Below are positions 1 through 8,026 of a DNA stretch of 43,440 nt, piece by piece (within the stretch, counting starts at the first letter, position 1; each line of letters opens with the position of its first letter). The notes below the pieces were generated by a model, which searched no databases, was not told the origin of the DNA, and worked only from the letters and a program-made list of their open reading frames with translations. This DNA is from Verrucomicrobiota bacterium (lineage in GTDB: Bacteria > Verrucomicrobiota > Verrucomicrobiia > Limisphaerales > JACPZS01), in contig JACPZS010000033.1 in NCBI GenBank assembly GCA_016195385.1, positions 1-43,440 of the forward strand. The letters are read 5' to 3'. A program made the position numbers and the translations under genes.

Positions 1-48
1 GCACTTGGTCACGGACCAATGCCAGAGGGTAACGAACTCGTCCGCGCC

Positions 49-80
49 ACTGTCCTGCCGCCTGCAGGCGGCAGGACAGT
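49..80. repeat. Perfect 32-bp palindrome
   Basis: All 16 base pairs of the two halves are complementary, with no loop; the centre is CCTGCAGG. No T-run follows on either strand, so it is not a standard intrinsic terminator. It could be a REP/MITE-like dispersed palindrome or a dimeric protein site. No second copy was seen in the window. Confidence 0.6.
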
Positions 81-270
81 CCCATCTTCCCAAGCCGTTA
101 CTGCCAGACAAGGGTAGAGGGAAATTCAGATACAAGAGGGAAGACCGTCGCTCGTGCGGTGTTGTTTGTTTGCGCCGTGCGATCTCGCCGCTGTAGGCAA
201 GCCCGGTTTTGAAATCGCGGCAGCTTTTCGAACAACCGAACGCGCTGAATCCATCAACACGCGGGATACG

Positions 271-310
271 TTTCTCCTTCTCCTTGGGGAGAAGGCCGGG
301 ATGAGGGAGA
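271..310. repeat. Hairpin-forming intergenic repeat-like segment
   Basis: The core CTTCTCC-TTGG-GGAGAAG forms a 7-bp stem with a 4-nt loop and is followed by GCCGGGATGAGGGAG. Segments of this type are common dispersed intergenic repeats in many bacterial genomes. Only one copy is in this window, so the repeat status is inferred. Confidence 0.35.
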
Positions 311-370
311 GCCAAGGTTCGGTTATCCTGCGCTTGCGTTTTGTTTGCGGCGAACGCCAGAGTTCAAACC

Positions 371-1147
371 ATGAAAATTCTTTTGACCATCTTCTTTGCC
401 GCGGCGTTTACTGCGTCCGCAATGGCCGCCGTGAAAACCCAGATCATCGAATATCAACAAGGAGAAACGACGCTGGAAGGCTTTCTCGCTTATGACGACG
501 CCGTGTCCGGTAAACGGACTGGCGTGCTCGTCGTTCACCAGTGGAAGGGACTCGGCGATTATGAGAAGAAGCGCGCGGAGATGCTTGCCAGGATGGGCTA
601 CACCGTTTTCGCGGTGGACATTTACGGCAAAGGAATTCGTCCACAAGCCCAGCCGGACGCGGCGGCGATGGCAGGCAAATTCCGGGGCGACCGCCCGTTG
701 CTGCGCGCCCGCGTCGCTGCCGGTCTGGAAGTTTTGAAGAAGCACGAACGCACCGACGCGAAACGCATCGCTGCCATCGGTTATTGCTTCGGTGGCACGA
801 CCGTGCTGGAACTCGCGCGCAGCGGCGCGGACGTGGCTGGCGTCGTCAGTTTTCACGGCGGCTTGAACACGCCCACTCCCGACGACGCGAAAAAGATCGA
901 GGGCAAAGTCCTCGCCTTGCACGGCGCCGATGATCCATTCGTGCCAGCGAAGGAAGTGGCGGCGTTCGAGGACGAAATGCGCGCCGGCGGCGTTGACTGG
1001 CAACTTGTAGCCTACGGCGGCGCAGTGCACAGCTTCACCGATTGGAACGCGGGCGCGGACAATTCCAAAGGCGCGGCCTACAACCAGCACGCCGACGAAC
1101 GCTCGTGGGAAGCAATGAAGACTTTCTTCGCGGAGATCTTCAAGTAG
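371..1147 (+). CDS. Secreted dienelactone hydrolase family protein
   Basis: This 258-aa alpha/beta hydrolase of the dienelactone hydrolase family probably cleaves ester or lactone bonds; its substrate is unknown. The start at 371 gives a clear signal peptide (MKILLTIFF then AAAFTASAMA), so the enzyme is probably exported; an in-frame upstream start at 341 would bury it. The expected triad is visible: nucleophile Cys139 in GYCFGG, Asp187 in HGADDPFV and His220 in GGAVHSF. Cys rather than Ser as nucleophile is typical of this family. The next gene starts 54 bp downstream on the same strand, so the two may be cotranscribed. Confidence 0.88.
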   Translation: MKILLTIFFAAAFTASAMAAVKTQIIEYQQGETTLEGFLAYDDAVSGKRTGVLVVHQWKGLGDYEKKRAEMLARMGYTVFAVDIYGKGIRPQAQPDAAAMAGKFRGDRPLLRARVAAGLEVLKKHERTDAKRIAAIGYCFGGTTVLELARSGADVAGVVSFHGGLNTPTPDDAKKIEGKVLALHGADDPFVPAKEVAAFEDEMRAGGVDWQLVAYGGAVHSFTDWNAGADNSKGAAYNQHADERSWEAMKTFFAEIFK

Positions 1148-1201
1148 CCCGCGCGCGTTTCCCGTTGAATTTTGTCCCATCGCTTGGAGTCAATTAGCCG
1201 C

Positions 1202-2812
1202 ATGAAAAAAGCAGCGTTGTTCGTTTCAGGAATTTTTGTGGCGTTCGCCCTGTCGCCGATTCATCTCATTGCCGCCGATGCGCCGGTGGGCAAGACCGGC
1301 CCGCAGGTCGATGGCCACTTCCGCAAAGTAATTCTCGATGAAGACCAGACCATCGACGGCAAGAAGGTGGACACGCTCAAAGATCCGATGGAACTGGCCG
1401 TCGCTCCCGATGGCCGCGTGTTTTATGCGCAACGCAACGGCATCGTCAAAATGTGGAAGCCGGACACAAAGGCCACCACCGTCATCGCGGAGATCGCGGT
1501 CTTCGACGGATTGGAAGACGGCATGTTGGGCATCACGCTCGATCCCAACTTCGCGAAGAACGGCTGGGTTTATTTGAACCACTCGCTGCCGGAGACGACG
1601 AAAGACGCCAACGGCAAGAAGACCGGCATCATCCGCGTTTCGCGCTACACGCTCGCGGGAGAAAAGCTCGACCTGGCGTCGGAAAAAACTTTGCTCGAGA
1701 CGCGCACGCAGCGCGAAGAGTGCTGCCACGTCGGCGGCTCGCTTGCGTTTGACGCCAACGGAAATCTCTACGCCTCCGTCGGCGACAACACGAACCCATT
1801 TGCCTCCGACGGTTATTCGCCGACGGATGAACTGCCGGGCCGCTCACCGTGGGACGCGCAGAAATCGGCGGCGAATCCAAACGACCTGCGTGGAAAAATA
1901 AATCGCATCCATCCCGAGCCGGACGGCACGGTGACGATTCCCAAGGGCAACTTGTTTCCGCCCGGCACGCCCGGCACTCGCCCGGAAATTTACGTGATGG
2001 GCAATCGCAATCCGTTCCGCATCTCGACCGACAAGAAAAACGGTTTCCTGTACTGGGGCGAAGTCGGACCGGACGCCGGCGGGCCGAACGAGAAACAAGG
2101 GCCGGCTGGATTCGACGAAGTCAACCAGGCGCGCCAGGCGGGCTTTTTCGGCTGGCCGTATTTCATCGCTGACAACAAGCCCTACGCGAAGATCGATTTC
2201 GCCGTGCGCGAAAAGTATGCCCAGGCCAAGGCGGCCTACGACAAGACGGTGAAAGCAGCAAAGGACAAAGGTGAGGAACTGCCCGCCGACGTGAAACCGC
2301 CCGCGCCGTGGCTCACGGGCAAGCCGGTATTCTTCGACGCAGCGCATCCGGTCAACAATTCTCCGAACAACACCGGCAAGCACGAGCTTCCGCCCGCGCA
2401 GCCCGCTTTCATTTATTATCCGCACTCGCCTTCCACGCGCTTCCCGATCGTCAACGGCCCCGGCGGTCGCACGGCGATGGCGGGACCGGTTTACTACTTT
2501 GACGCAAACAACAAATCGACGACCAAGCTGCCGCCGGAATACGACCACACGCTGTTCATCTACGAATGGTCGCGCAACTGGATCATCGCCGTCCACCTCG
2601 ACGCGAACGACAATATTGCCAGAAATTCAGACAACTCGCTCAAGATGGAACGCTTCTGTCCCAAGATGACGTTCACGCGCCCGATGGACTTGGAACTTGG
2701 AGCGGACGGCTGCCTCTACTTGATCGAATGGGGCACGGCGTGGGGCAATAATTTGGACACGCAAATTGTCCGCCTTGAATACAGCCTTGGGACGCAGGCG
2801 GCGCAGAACTGA
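1202..2812 (+). CDS. Secreted glucose/sorbosone dehydrogenase-type beta-propeller
   Basis: This 536-aa protein begins with a signal peptide (MKKAALFVSGIFVAFALSP, ending near IAADA). It then shows the repeated blade pattern of the glucose/sorbosone dehydrogenase (PQQ-dependent soluble aldose dehydrogenase-like) propeller: DPMELAVAPDGRVFYAQRNG, GMLGITLDPNFAKNGWVY, and YVMGNRNPFRIS with a later WGEVGPDAG. Family members oxidise sugars in the periplasm or are non-catalytic propellers; which applies here cannot be read. No CXXCH haem motif is present. The ATG at 1202 is preferred over an in-frame start at 1172 because it begins the signal peptide. The gene converges with the proteasome operon; a weak hairpin (2812-2826) lies between them. 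Confidence 0.85.
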   Translation: MKKAALFVSGIFVAFALSPIHLIAADAPVGKTGPQVDGHFRKVILDEDQTIDGKKVDTLKDPMELAVAPDGRVFYAQRNGIVKMWKPDTKATTVIAEIAVFDGLEDGMLGITLDPNFAKNGWVYLNHSLPETTKDANGKKTGIIRVSRYTLAGEKLDLASEKTLLETRTQREECCHVGGSLAFDANGNLYASVGDNTNPFASDGYSPTDELPGRSPWDAQKSAANPNDLRGKINRIHPEPDGTVTIPKGNLFPPGTPGTRPEIYVMGNRNPFRISTDKKNGFLYWGEVGPDAGGPNEKQGPAGFDEVNQARQAGFFGWPYFIADNKPYAKIDFAVREKYAQAKAAYDKTVKAAKDKGEELPADVKPPAPWLTGKPVFFDAAHPVNNSPNNTGKHELPPAQPAFIYYPHSPSTRFPIVNGPGGRTAMAGPVYYFDANNKSTTKLPPEYDHTLFIYEWSRNWIIAVHLDANDNIARNSDNSLKMERFCPKMTFTRPMDLELGADGCLYLIEWGTAWGNNLDTQIVRLEYSLGTQAAQN

Positions 2813-2846
2813 TCACGCAAGGTGATTTGGGTTTCTGGAAATCCGT

Positions 2847-4247
2847 TCAACCCACTTCGCCGTTCAACTTGCGCGTCCAAGCGGCGGCCTCGGGTGGCGC
2901 TGGGTCAAAGGGATTGAGCAGGTTCAACGTGTTGATGCCTTCGACGTCGATGACTTCCCAGTCCACGAAATAACGCACCGTCAGTGGTTTGAGGAGGTGC
3001 ATGAGTTGCGAGCGCGAGTGGGCGCGACTGTTCGCCGGCGGATGGTACGTCGCGTGCGCGATCTCGCCGGCGCTCGCGACCCACTCGGCGGGCGTCTGGG
3101 ACAACTCCCAGCCGAGGTTGCGCGCGGGATCGACCTGGTGAAATTCCAAATCCTGTGACTTGAGCCACGGATCGTTCCACGAAATTTTTTCCTGCTCAAC
3201 GAATTGCTGCAGCAGCCAGCGCTTGGTGATCCAATCGACGCGCCCCACCAGCGCTTCCGGGCTGCGCGCCAAATCCCACAGCGTGCTCTCCCAAAGGTTC
3301 AGCAAATCGTCCGTCTCGATGTCGCGTCCGCGAAATTCGCTCCGCGCCAGTTCATAAAACTCCTGTAACAGCTCCACCGCATTCGCCGTCCGGCCGTCGC
3401 TCAACGGCACGAGCCACGGCCCGTCTGGCTGGTGCGAGAGCGAATGAAAGCACGTGACCGAATCGGCCAGGGAAACTTTCGGCATCCGATCAAGTTCGAG
3501 CAAATCCAGCACGAGCGCCGTCGTGCCGCACTTCAACAGCAGCGTCGCCGGCAGTACGCTCGTGTCGCCGTGGAGCAAATGCAGGCGGCGATATTTGCGG
3601 CCATCGGCGAGCGGCTCGTCACGCGTGTTGATGATGGCGCGATTGAATTGCACCCATTCAAATAACTCGTTCGTGATGTAGTCGGCGCGCTGGCTGATTT
3701 GAAAATGCGGATTCGCGCCGCGCCGCGTCAGGTCGCCGCGCAACTCCGCGCCCGGCGTGCTGCCGACGCGGCCCGCGCCGGCGTAGAGCACGCGCAGCGT
3801 CAAAAAAGTCAGCAGCGACAGGACGTTCGGTTCGGTCAACGGCGCGGTGCGGCGCACGAGATAGTTTTCGTGGCAACCGAACGTCGCGCCTGAATAGTGA
3901 TCGACGTTGTTGCGGATGAAGCTGACCTGCTCGACCATTTTCAATTCCTTCACCGCGCGCGTGAGGATCGCGTCGCCCGCCTGGTCGTAGAGCAGAAGGT
4001 CGCGCAACGAGACGCACTCGGGCGTGCAATACTCGAGGTGGCCCATATCGACGTAGGCGCGGCCGCCGTTGAACAGAAAACCACCGTTGCCCGCCGGCTC
4101 GTCCCAATCACGCTGGTGCAGGTCGGCGAGTCCGAGACGATGCTTGTCGAAAATCCAATTGCGCACGCGGCCGACGGCGCTGGGCGGGCCGACGGGATCG
4201 TTCACCAAACAACCGTACTCCGTCTCGAGGCCGACAATCCGGTTCAT
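2847..4247 (-). CDS. pafA: Pup/UBact--protein ligase PafA
   Basis: This 466-aa carboxylate-amine ligase is related to glutamine synthetase. It is predicted to couple the C-terminal glutamate of the Pup/UBact tag to substrate lysines, using ATP. The N-terminus MNRIVGLETEYG carries the metal-binding glutamates (E8, E10). AYVDMGHLEY gives the catalytic-base Asp (D67), and GCHENYLV, ISQRADYI and IINTRDEP are family motifs. It lacks the long N-terminal Dop insertion seen in the 6002-7516 gene, which is why this copy is called PafA. Length fits the family (about 450-480 aa). The ATG at 4247 overlaps the prcA stop as ATGA; the frame stays open upstream, but the longer version has no homology-like sequence. 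It is the last gene of the operon. Confidence 0.93.
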   Translation of the reverse strand: MNRIVGLETEYGCLVNDPVGPPSAVGRVRNWIFDKHRLGLADLHQRDWDEPAGNGGFLFNGGRAYVDMGHLEYCTPECVSLRDLLLYDQAGDAILTRAVKELKMVEQVSFIRNNVDHYSGATFGCHENYLVRRTAPLTEPNVLSLLTFLTLRVLYAGAGRVGSTPGAELRGDLTRRGANPHFQISQRADYITNELFEWVQFNRAIINTRDEPLADGRKYRRLHLLHGDTSVLPATLLLKCGTTALVLDLLELDRMPKVSLADSVTCFHSLSHQPDGPWLVPLSDGRTANAVELLQEFYELARSEFRGRDIETDDLLNLWESTLWDLARSPEALVGRVDWITKRWLLQQFVEQEKISWNDPWLKSQDLEFHQVDPARNLGWELSQTPAEWVASAGEIAHATYHPPANSRAHSRSQLMHLLKPLTVRYFVDWEVIDVEGINTLNLLNPFDPAPPEAAAWTRKLNGEVG

Positions 4248-4984
4248 AACCCGAGTTGCGCGAGCGTCAGATTTTCGTAGCGCGCCAGGCGTGGACTGGT
4301 GCGCGCGAGCCAGGCGATTTCCACTACACGTCCTTTCGCCGCTGCGCGCCAACCGTCACGGCGCTCCGCTTCGGTCGGAGTTGCTTCCGTGAATGACTTG
4401 CTTTCGGTCAGACACCACCAGGCTTGCAAAAGAAGTTCAGCGACGTCGGCGCGATTCGTCTTGCCGTTCAACTCGCGATTGAGCCACGTCTGGGCCGCCG
4501 CTTCGGCTTCGGGCACGCTGGCCGCAACGATCGCGCCCTGGTTTTGAAATTGGAACGCACCATCGAAATGCAATCGTAGCAAAACGTCGTGGCCCGCTTC
4601 GACGCCGACTTCGGCGAGCAGCAATTCGACGAGAAACGGCGCGCTGAAAATTTGCTCGAAGTTGGTTTTCAGTTGCGGACTTAGGCCAAAGCCCACAAGG
4701 CGGCGCAGGCTCACGTCTTCGGGCGCACGCGTGAATGCTTCGACATGCGCGGCGTCAATCGCGGCCTGGCGGATTTTTTCCAAGTCAGCCGGATGGCCAA
4801 GGCCGGTCAGCGCGTGGCGGTCGAACAATTCAAAAACCTTCGAGTTGCCGGCGCCGACGCCAAGCAGAAGAATGCCGCCCGGCAGACAGGCCGCGAACGC
4901 GGGCGAGCCGCCTTTCAACTGATCGCGCACGTACTCGCGGCGGTTCGCCACCGCTTCCAGCCAACGATAGGGTTCTTCGGTCAT
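4244..4984 (-). CDS. prcA: Proteasome alpha subunit PrcA
   Basis: This 246-aa Ntn-fold subunit is the non-catalytic outer ring of the 20S core, which gates substrate entry. It starts directly with the alpha-type N-terminal region (EEPYRWLEAVANRREYVRDQ) and has no propeptide or catalytic threonine. It is divergent in the middle but of normal length for bacterial PrcA (about 240-250 aa). Assignment rests strongly on position: it lies between prcB and pafA, as in the actinobacterial locus. Both ends are ATGA overlaps (4981-4984 with prcB, 4244-4247 with pafA), which indicates translational coupling and balanced ring-subunit synthesis. The C-terminus reads ENLTLAQLGL. Confidence 0.87.
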   Translation of the reverse strand: MTEEPYRWLEAVANRREYVRDQLKGGSPAFAACLPGGILLLGVGAGNSKVFELFDRHALTGLGHPADLEKIRQAAIDAAHVEAFTRAPEDVSLRRLVGFGLSPQLKTNFEQIFSAPFLVELLLAEVGVEAGHDVLLRLHFDGAFQFQNQGAIVAASVPEAEAAAQTWLNRELNGKTNRADVAELLLQAWWCLTESKSFTEATPTEAERRDGWRAAAKGRVVEIAWLARTSPRLARYENLTLAQLGL

Positions 4985-5754
4985 GACCTCAAAAATTCGG
5001 CCTGTTGCCCGGCGCTGATGGTTTGGACGCCCGCGGAGCCAAGCAATTTGATCGTGGCGAATGTTTGCGTTTCGGGATTCACGCCGCCGGTCGCTGAGTC
5101 AAATTCTGACGCGACGACCAAGAGCCGCAACGCGAACTGAACTGCCTGCGCAAGATTCATCTGCGACGGACGCGGCGTGCCATAGCGCTCCTGGTAACTA
5201 AGGATGCTGCGAATCGTGCCCGAGCCGGAACCACTGGCCGCGTGACCGACGGCCTGAAATTGCGCGCCAAGCGGATCGTAGAAAAAAATCTGCGGCTTCG
5301 CGGGCGTCGCAGAATGATCGAGTCCGGCAAAAAGCGGCACGACGATACCGACGCCCTGCATTGTCATCGGCAAGTTTTCGCGGAGCAGCCGTGCGAGCGC
5401 GCGAACTTTCGCCGGCAGGCTGAGTGATTGCAACTGACTGCGGCGGTAATACTCGAAGGATGTTTGCAAAACGCGCGCCATCTCGAACGCGGTCGCCGGC
5501 ACGCCGGCAATCGCGAGCAAAGAGCCGGCGTCGATCTCGATGATTTTGTCCACGCGATCCGTCACGATCACGTTGCCCGCCGTGGCGCGCCGGTCGCCCG
5601 CCATCAGCACGCCCTCGGCACAATGAAACGCGAAGACGGTGGTGGCTTGCGTTTGCACCGGCGCGGACGCGAGCGCTTCCGTTCGCAGTGGGGAGAAGGA
5701 TTTATTCGCGAGCAACGCGAGAAAATCGCCCGCGATCAGTGGCGCGTCGCTCAT
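4981..5754 (-). CDS. prcB: Proteasome beta subunit PrcB
   Basis: This 257-aa protein is the catalytic subunit of the 20S core, an N-terminal threonine hydrolase. A 37-residue propeptide precedes the mature start at TTVFAF (Thr38). Numbered from that Thr, Asp17 (in MAGDRR) and Lys33 (in RVDKII) fall exactly where the catalytic residues of bacterial PrcB lie, so it should be active after self-processing. AIAGVPATAFEMAR and YYRRSQLQ continue the beta-subunit pattern. The ATG overlaps the pup stop as ATGA (5751-5754) and the stop overlaps the prcA start in the same way. Confidence 0.94.
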   Translation of the reverse strand: MSDAPLIAGDFLALLANKSFSPLRTEALASAPVQTQATTVFAFHCAEGVLMAGDRRATAGNVIVTDRVDKIIEIDAGSLLAIAGVPATAFEMARVLQTSFEYYRRSQLQSLSLPAKVRALARLLRENLPMTMQGVGIVVPLFAGLDHSATPAKPQIFFYDPLGAQFQAVGHAASGSGSGTIRSILSYQERYGTPRPSQMNLAQAVQFALRLLVVASEFDSATGGVNPETQTFATIKLLGSAGVQTISAGQQAEFLRS

Positions 5755-5921
5755 TGGCCGGTGCGTTGGCGGTAGCGACGGGCCTGGTCGGGATCGACCT
5801 TGCGCATCCGTTTGAGCAATTCCTCGGTGTTGGGTTTATCCACTTTGGGCGCGCTGGGACCATCACCACCGCCACTGGGACCGGGCGTGATGGGCCGTGT
5901 TTTTTGAGCTTGGTCTGGCAT
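5751..5921 (-). CDS. pup: Prokaryotic ubiquitin-like protein (Pup/UBact)
   Basis: This 56-aa tag protein starts MPDQAQKTRPITPGPSGGG and ends RRYRQRTGQ. The Gly/Pro-rich, disordered N-terminal half and the charged helical C-terminal half (NTEELLKRMRKVDPDQARRY) match the Pup/UBact plan. The terminal Gly-Gln means it is made in the precursor form that Dop must deamidate to Gly-Glu before ligation. The ATG at 5921 is chosen because an in-frame upstream start (5978) adds a basic stretch unlike the family. It lies 80 bp after dop and overlaps prcB by ATGA. The alternative frame over the same DNA encodes nothing recognisable. The non-actinobacterial context fits the UBact branch described in Nitrospirae and Verrucomicrobia. 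Confidence 0.92.
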   Translation of the reverse strand: MPDQAQKTRPITPGPSGGGDGPSAPKVDKPNTEELLKRMRKVDPDQARRYRQRTGQ

Positions 5922-6001
5922 AAGTGAAGATTTGGTTTTGGAATTGGAGTTGTAAAATCCGCTTCGCACTTTTTGCACATCACCGCATTCGCTTCCTTTG
6001 G

Positions 6002-7516
6002 TCAGCTGATCAATTTTCGCAAGTTTTCCGGACTCGACGCGGCATCAACGGCGATACCGTAACGCAGGACATCGTCCGACGCGAACAAATCCATGAGCGA
6101 AATTTTGATCGGCCCGTGTTTGCCTTGCAACGTTATATGATCCCACTGGGCGGCCAGCACCGCGCTGGCAAATTTTTGCACGCAACGTCCGCGGACATAC
6201 GCGCGCGTGGCGCGTGGCGGATGGGAGATGGCGTGCAAAACCGCCTGCTCGTCCGGCACGCCGTGAATCGCGCCGGCTTGCTCCAAGCCGAAGTAAAGCC
6301 CTTCCGCCGCGTCTAGCCGGTGATATTCCAAATCGAGACTCTGCAGCCACGGATCGTCATCAGCCAGATTCTGCGCGGCTTGAAACTCACGCACGAGCGC
6401 GAGCTTGGCCACCCAGTCGAGCCGGTTTCGGCAGCGCATCACGTCTGTTTCCAAATCGTTCAAGATGGTTTCCCAATCGGCGACCAGCGCGGCTTTGTCC
6501 GGCTGGCTCAAATCGCAAACCTCGCGCACCAGACTCAGATAACTGCGTTGCACTTCCAGCGCCGTTGAGTCTCGCCGGCCTTCGAGCAGCAATTCCCATT
6601 TGAACCCGGCATCGCGAGAGATGGATGCCAGCGCTTCGAGCGGCTCGGCCAACTGCGGCCAGGCACGTCGCGAATCGCGCACGAGCGCTTCGAGCACAAG
6701 CGCCGTCGTCCCGACTTTCAGCCGCGTGGCGAACGAAGACATATTCGCGTCGCCGATGATGACATGGAAGCGCCGGAAAAGTTTCGGATTGGCGTGCGGT
6801 TCATCGCGCGTGTTCACGATGGGCCGGCGCTGCATCGTATCGACGCTTTGCAACTCGCTAAAAAAATCGCTGCGCTGGGAAATCTGGAACCCCGGCGAAA
6901 GAAATTGATCCTCCTCTTCGAGCGCGAATTTGCCGGCGCCGGCAAAAATTTGCCGCGTCACTAAAAAAGCCTGAATGCCGCGCACCAAATTTTCCCAAAG
7001 TAGTGAGCGGGGCAGCAGGTAATTTTCGTGGCAGCCGTAGCTGTGGCCGCGGAAGTCCGTGTTGTTTTTGTAGAGCCGCACCGTGCTGCCGCGCTGGGCC
7101 GAGAGCCGTTGCGCGCAGGCCATTAAAATGCGCTCGCCGGCGCGGTCTTGGGCGACGAGTTCCTCCAGCGTGCTGCATTCAGGCGTGCAGTATTCGGGAT
7201 GCGCGTGGTCATTGTAGAAGCGCGCGCCGTTGCCGATGACGTAATCACTTTTGATTTCGGCGAACGTCAGTTCGCGCTGCTGGTCTTGCGCGAAATACTG
7301 CGCCTCGTCGAAATCCTGCCGCAGTTCTTCGACATGGAACCCGCGCATGTCGGCATGCGGATCTTCGCAGCCGTAATCCCAGCGCATCAACACGCCCGGC
7401 TCGGTGATGCTGCGCACCAACGCAATCGATTCAGCAACGACGTCCAAATTCTCGTCGTCATCGCGCGCGATGCCGATCTCGGTTTCAAGGCCGAACTGGA
7501 TGATCGGAGATTTCAT
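6002..7516 (-). CDS. dop: Pup/UBact deamidase/depupylase Dop
   Basis: This 504-aa paralogue of PafA is predicted to convert the tag C-terminal Gln to Glu and to remove tags from proteins. It starts MKSPIIQFGLETEIGI (metal-binding E11 and E13). It carries the Dop-specific loop around residues 38-85, including LMRWDYGCEDP and ADMRGFHVEE, which resembles the RWDYEVESP...RGFD stretch of mycobacterial Dop. NGARFYNDHAHPEY gives the catalytic Asp (D103). KNNTDFRGHSYGCHENYL, ISQRSDFF and IVNTRDEPHA are shared motifs. Retention of the loop separates it from PafA. The order arc-dop-pup-prcB-prcA-pafA equals that of mycobacteria. Confidence 0.93.
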   Translation of the reverse strand: MKSPIIQFGLETEIGIARDDDENLDVVAESIALVRSITEPGVLMRWDYGCEDPHADMRGFHVEELRQDFDEAQYFAQDQQRELTFAEIKSDYVIGNGARFYNDHAHPEYCTPECSTLEELVAQDRAGERILMACAQRLSAQRGSTVRLYKNNTDFRGHSYGCHENYLLPRSLLWENLVRGIQAFLVTRQIFAGAGKFALEEEDQFLSPGFQISQRSDFFSELQSVDTMQRRPIVNTRDEPHANPKLFRRFHVIIGDANMSSFATRLKVGTTALVLEALVRDSRRAWPQLAEPLEALASISRDAGFKWELLLEGRRDSTALEVQRSYLSLVREVCDLSQPDKAALVADWETILNDLETDVMRCRNRLDWVAKLALVREFQAAQNLADDDPWLQSLDLEYHRLDAAEGLYFGLEQAGAIHGVPDEQAVLHAISHPPRATRAYVRGRCVQKFASAVLAAQWDHITLQGKHGPIKISLMDLFASDDVLRYGIAVDAASSPENLRKLIS

Positions 7517-7530
7517 GTAAAGCTGGAGAC

Positions 7531-7680
7531 TCAGGCGCGGCTGCTTAATTTGATCATTGCCACAGCGATAGTATCTAAGGATCCAAGTTCAATAATCCGG
7601 TCCAAGGAACCCGCCGGTCGAAACAACGTTGTTGGTTTGATGCAGCGCATGTCATTGTCATCAATGCGACAGTAATCCAT
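7531..7680 (-). CDS. Possible 49-aa hypothetical protein before dop
   Basis: An open frame runs from an ATG at 7680 to a stop at 7531. It sits between the membrane protein gene (stop at 7685) and dop (start at 7516), so it would fill the only sizeable gap in the operon. The product MDYCRIDDNDMRCIKPTTLF... has no recognised domain. An AAGGCG abuts the ATG too closely to be a good ribosome site. It may equally be untranslated leader of dop. Confidence 0.2.
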   Translation of the reverse strand: MDYCRIDDNDMRCIKPTTLFRPAGSLDRIIELGSLDTIAVAMIKLSSRA

Positions 7681-7684
7681 CGCC

Positions 7685-8002
7685 TTAATGCCCACCGACA
7701 AGTAGTATGATGCCACAACCAACAAGGGGAAGCGCAACCACCGACAAATAAGCTGCCAGTAACCCAAAGCGAGCGATCAACCTCCCGTACATCGCCTGTC
7801 GCGCGATGTGCCTAACGACTATATGACCGGAAACAATCGATGCGATGCTCAAAGCTAGACCGAGTGGAAAGCAAATTCGGAACAACGGACTGCCGCCAAA
7901 ACCAACCTGAAGAAATCCCGCTCCGAAAGCCATTACTAGCGGCAAGAAGGAGAGCCGACTGATCTTGGGCTGCTCACCAGATGAAGTGTCCGGGTTGCTC
8001 AT
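7685..8002 (-). CDS. Small multi-pass membrane protein in the proteasome operon
   Basis: This 105-aa protein has a polar N-terminus (MSNPDTSSGEQPKIS) and three hydrophobic segments, roughly residues 18-36, 43-62 and 80-103. The spacing and the GLALSIASIVSGHIVVRHIAR stretch (residues about 48-68) resemble small DUF4190-type membrane proteins, a weak match. The gene starts 25 bp after the ATPase stop and precedes dop, so it is probably cotranscribed with the proteasome genes. It is not part of the actinobacterial locus. Function is unknown; a membrane anchor or envelope link is only a guess. Confidence 0.62.
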   Translation of the reverse strand: MSNPDTSSGEQPKISRLSFLPLVMAFGAGFLQVGFGGSPLFRICFPLGLALSIASIVSGHIVVRHIARQAMYGRLIARFGLLAAYLSVVALPLVGCGIILLVGGH

Positions 8003-8026
8003 GTGAGACGATGCTTAACATCCGCT

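Larger units (their letters stand above)
1..370. other. Intergenic stretch without a supported gene
   Basis: Short open frames exist here, but none has recognisable protein features or a convincing start. The stretch holds a perfect palindrome (49-80) and a hairpin-forming repeat-like segment (271-310), both listed separately. It ends at the start of the hydrolase gene. No tRNA or other RNA gene was recognised. Confidence 0.5.

Noticed and set aside
323..1180. 285-aa minus-strand open frame opposite the hydrolase
   Set aside because: Opposite strand to a protein with signal peptide and catalytic triad.
5702..5983. 93-aa alternative frame over the pup gene
   Set aside because: The frame ending RTGQ matches the tag family and couples to prcB; this one does not.
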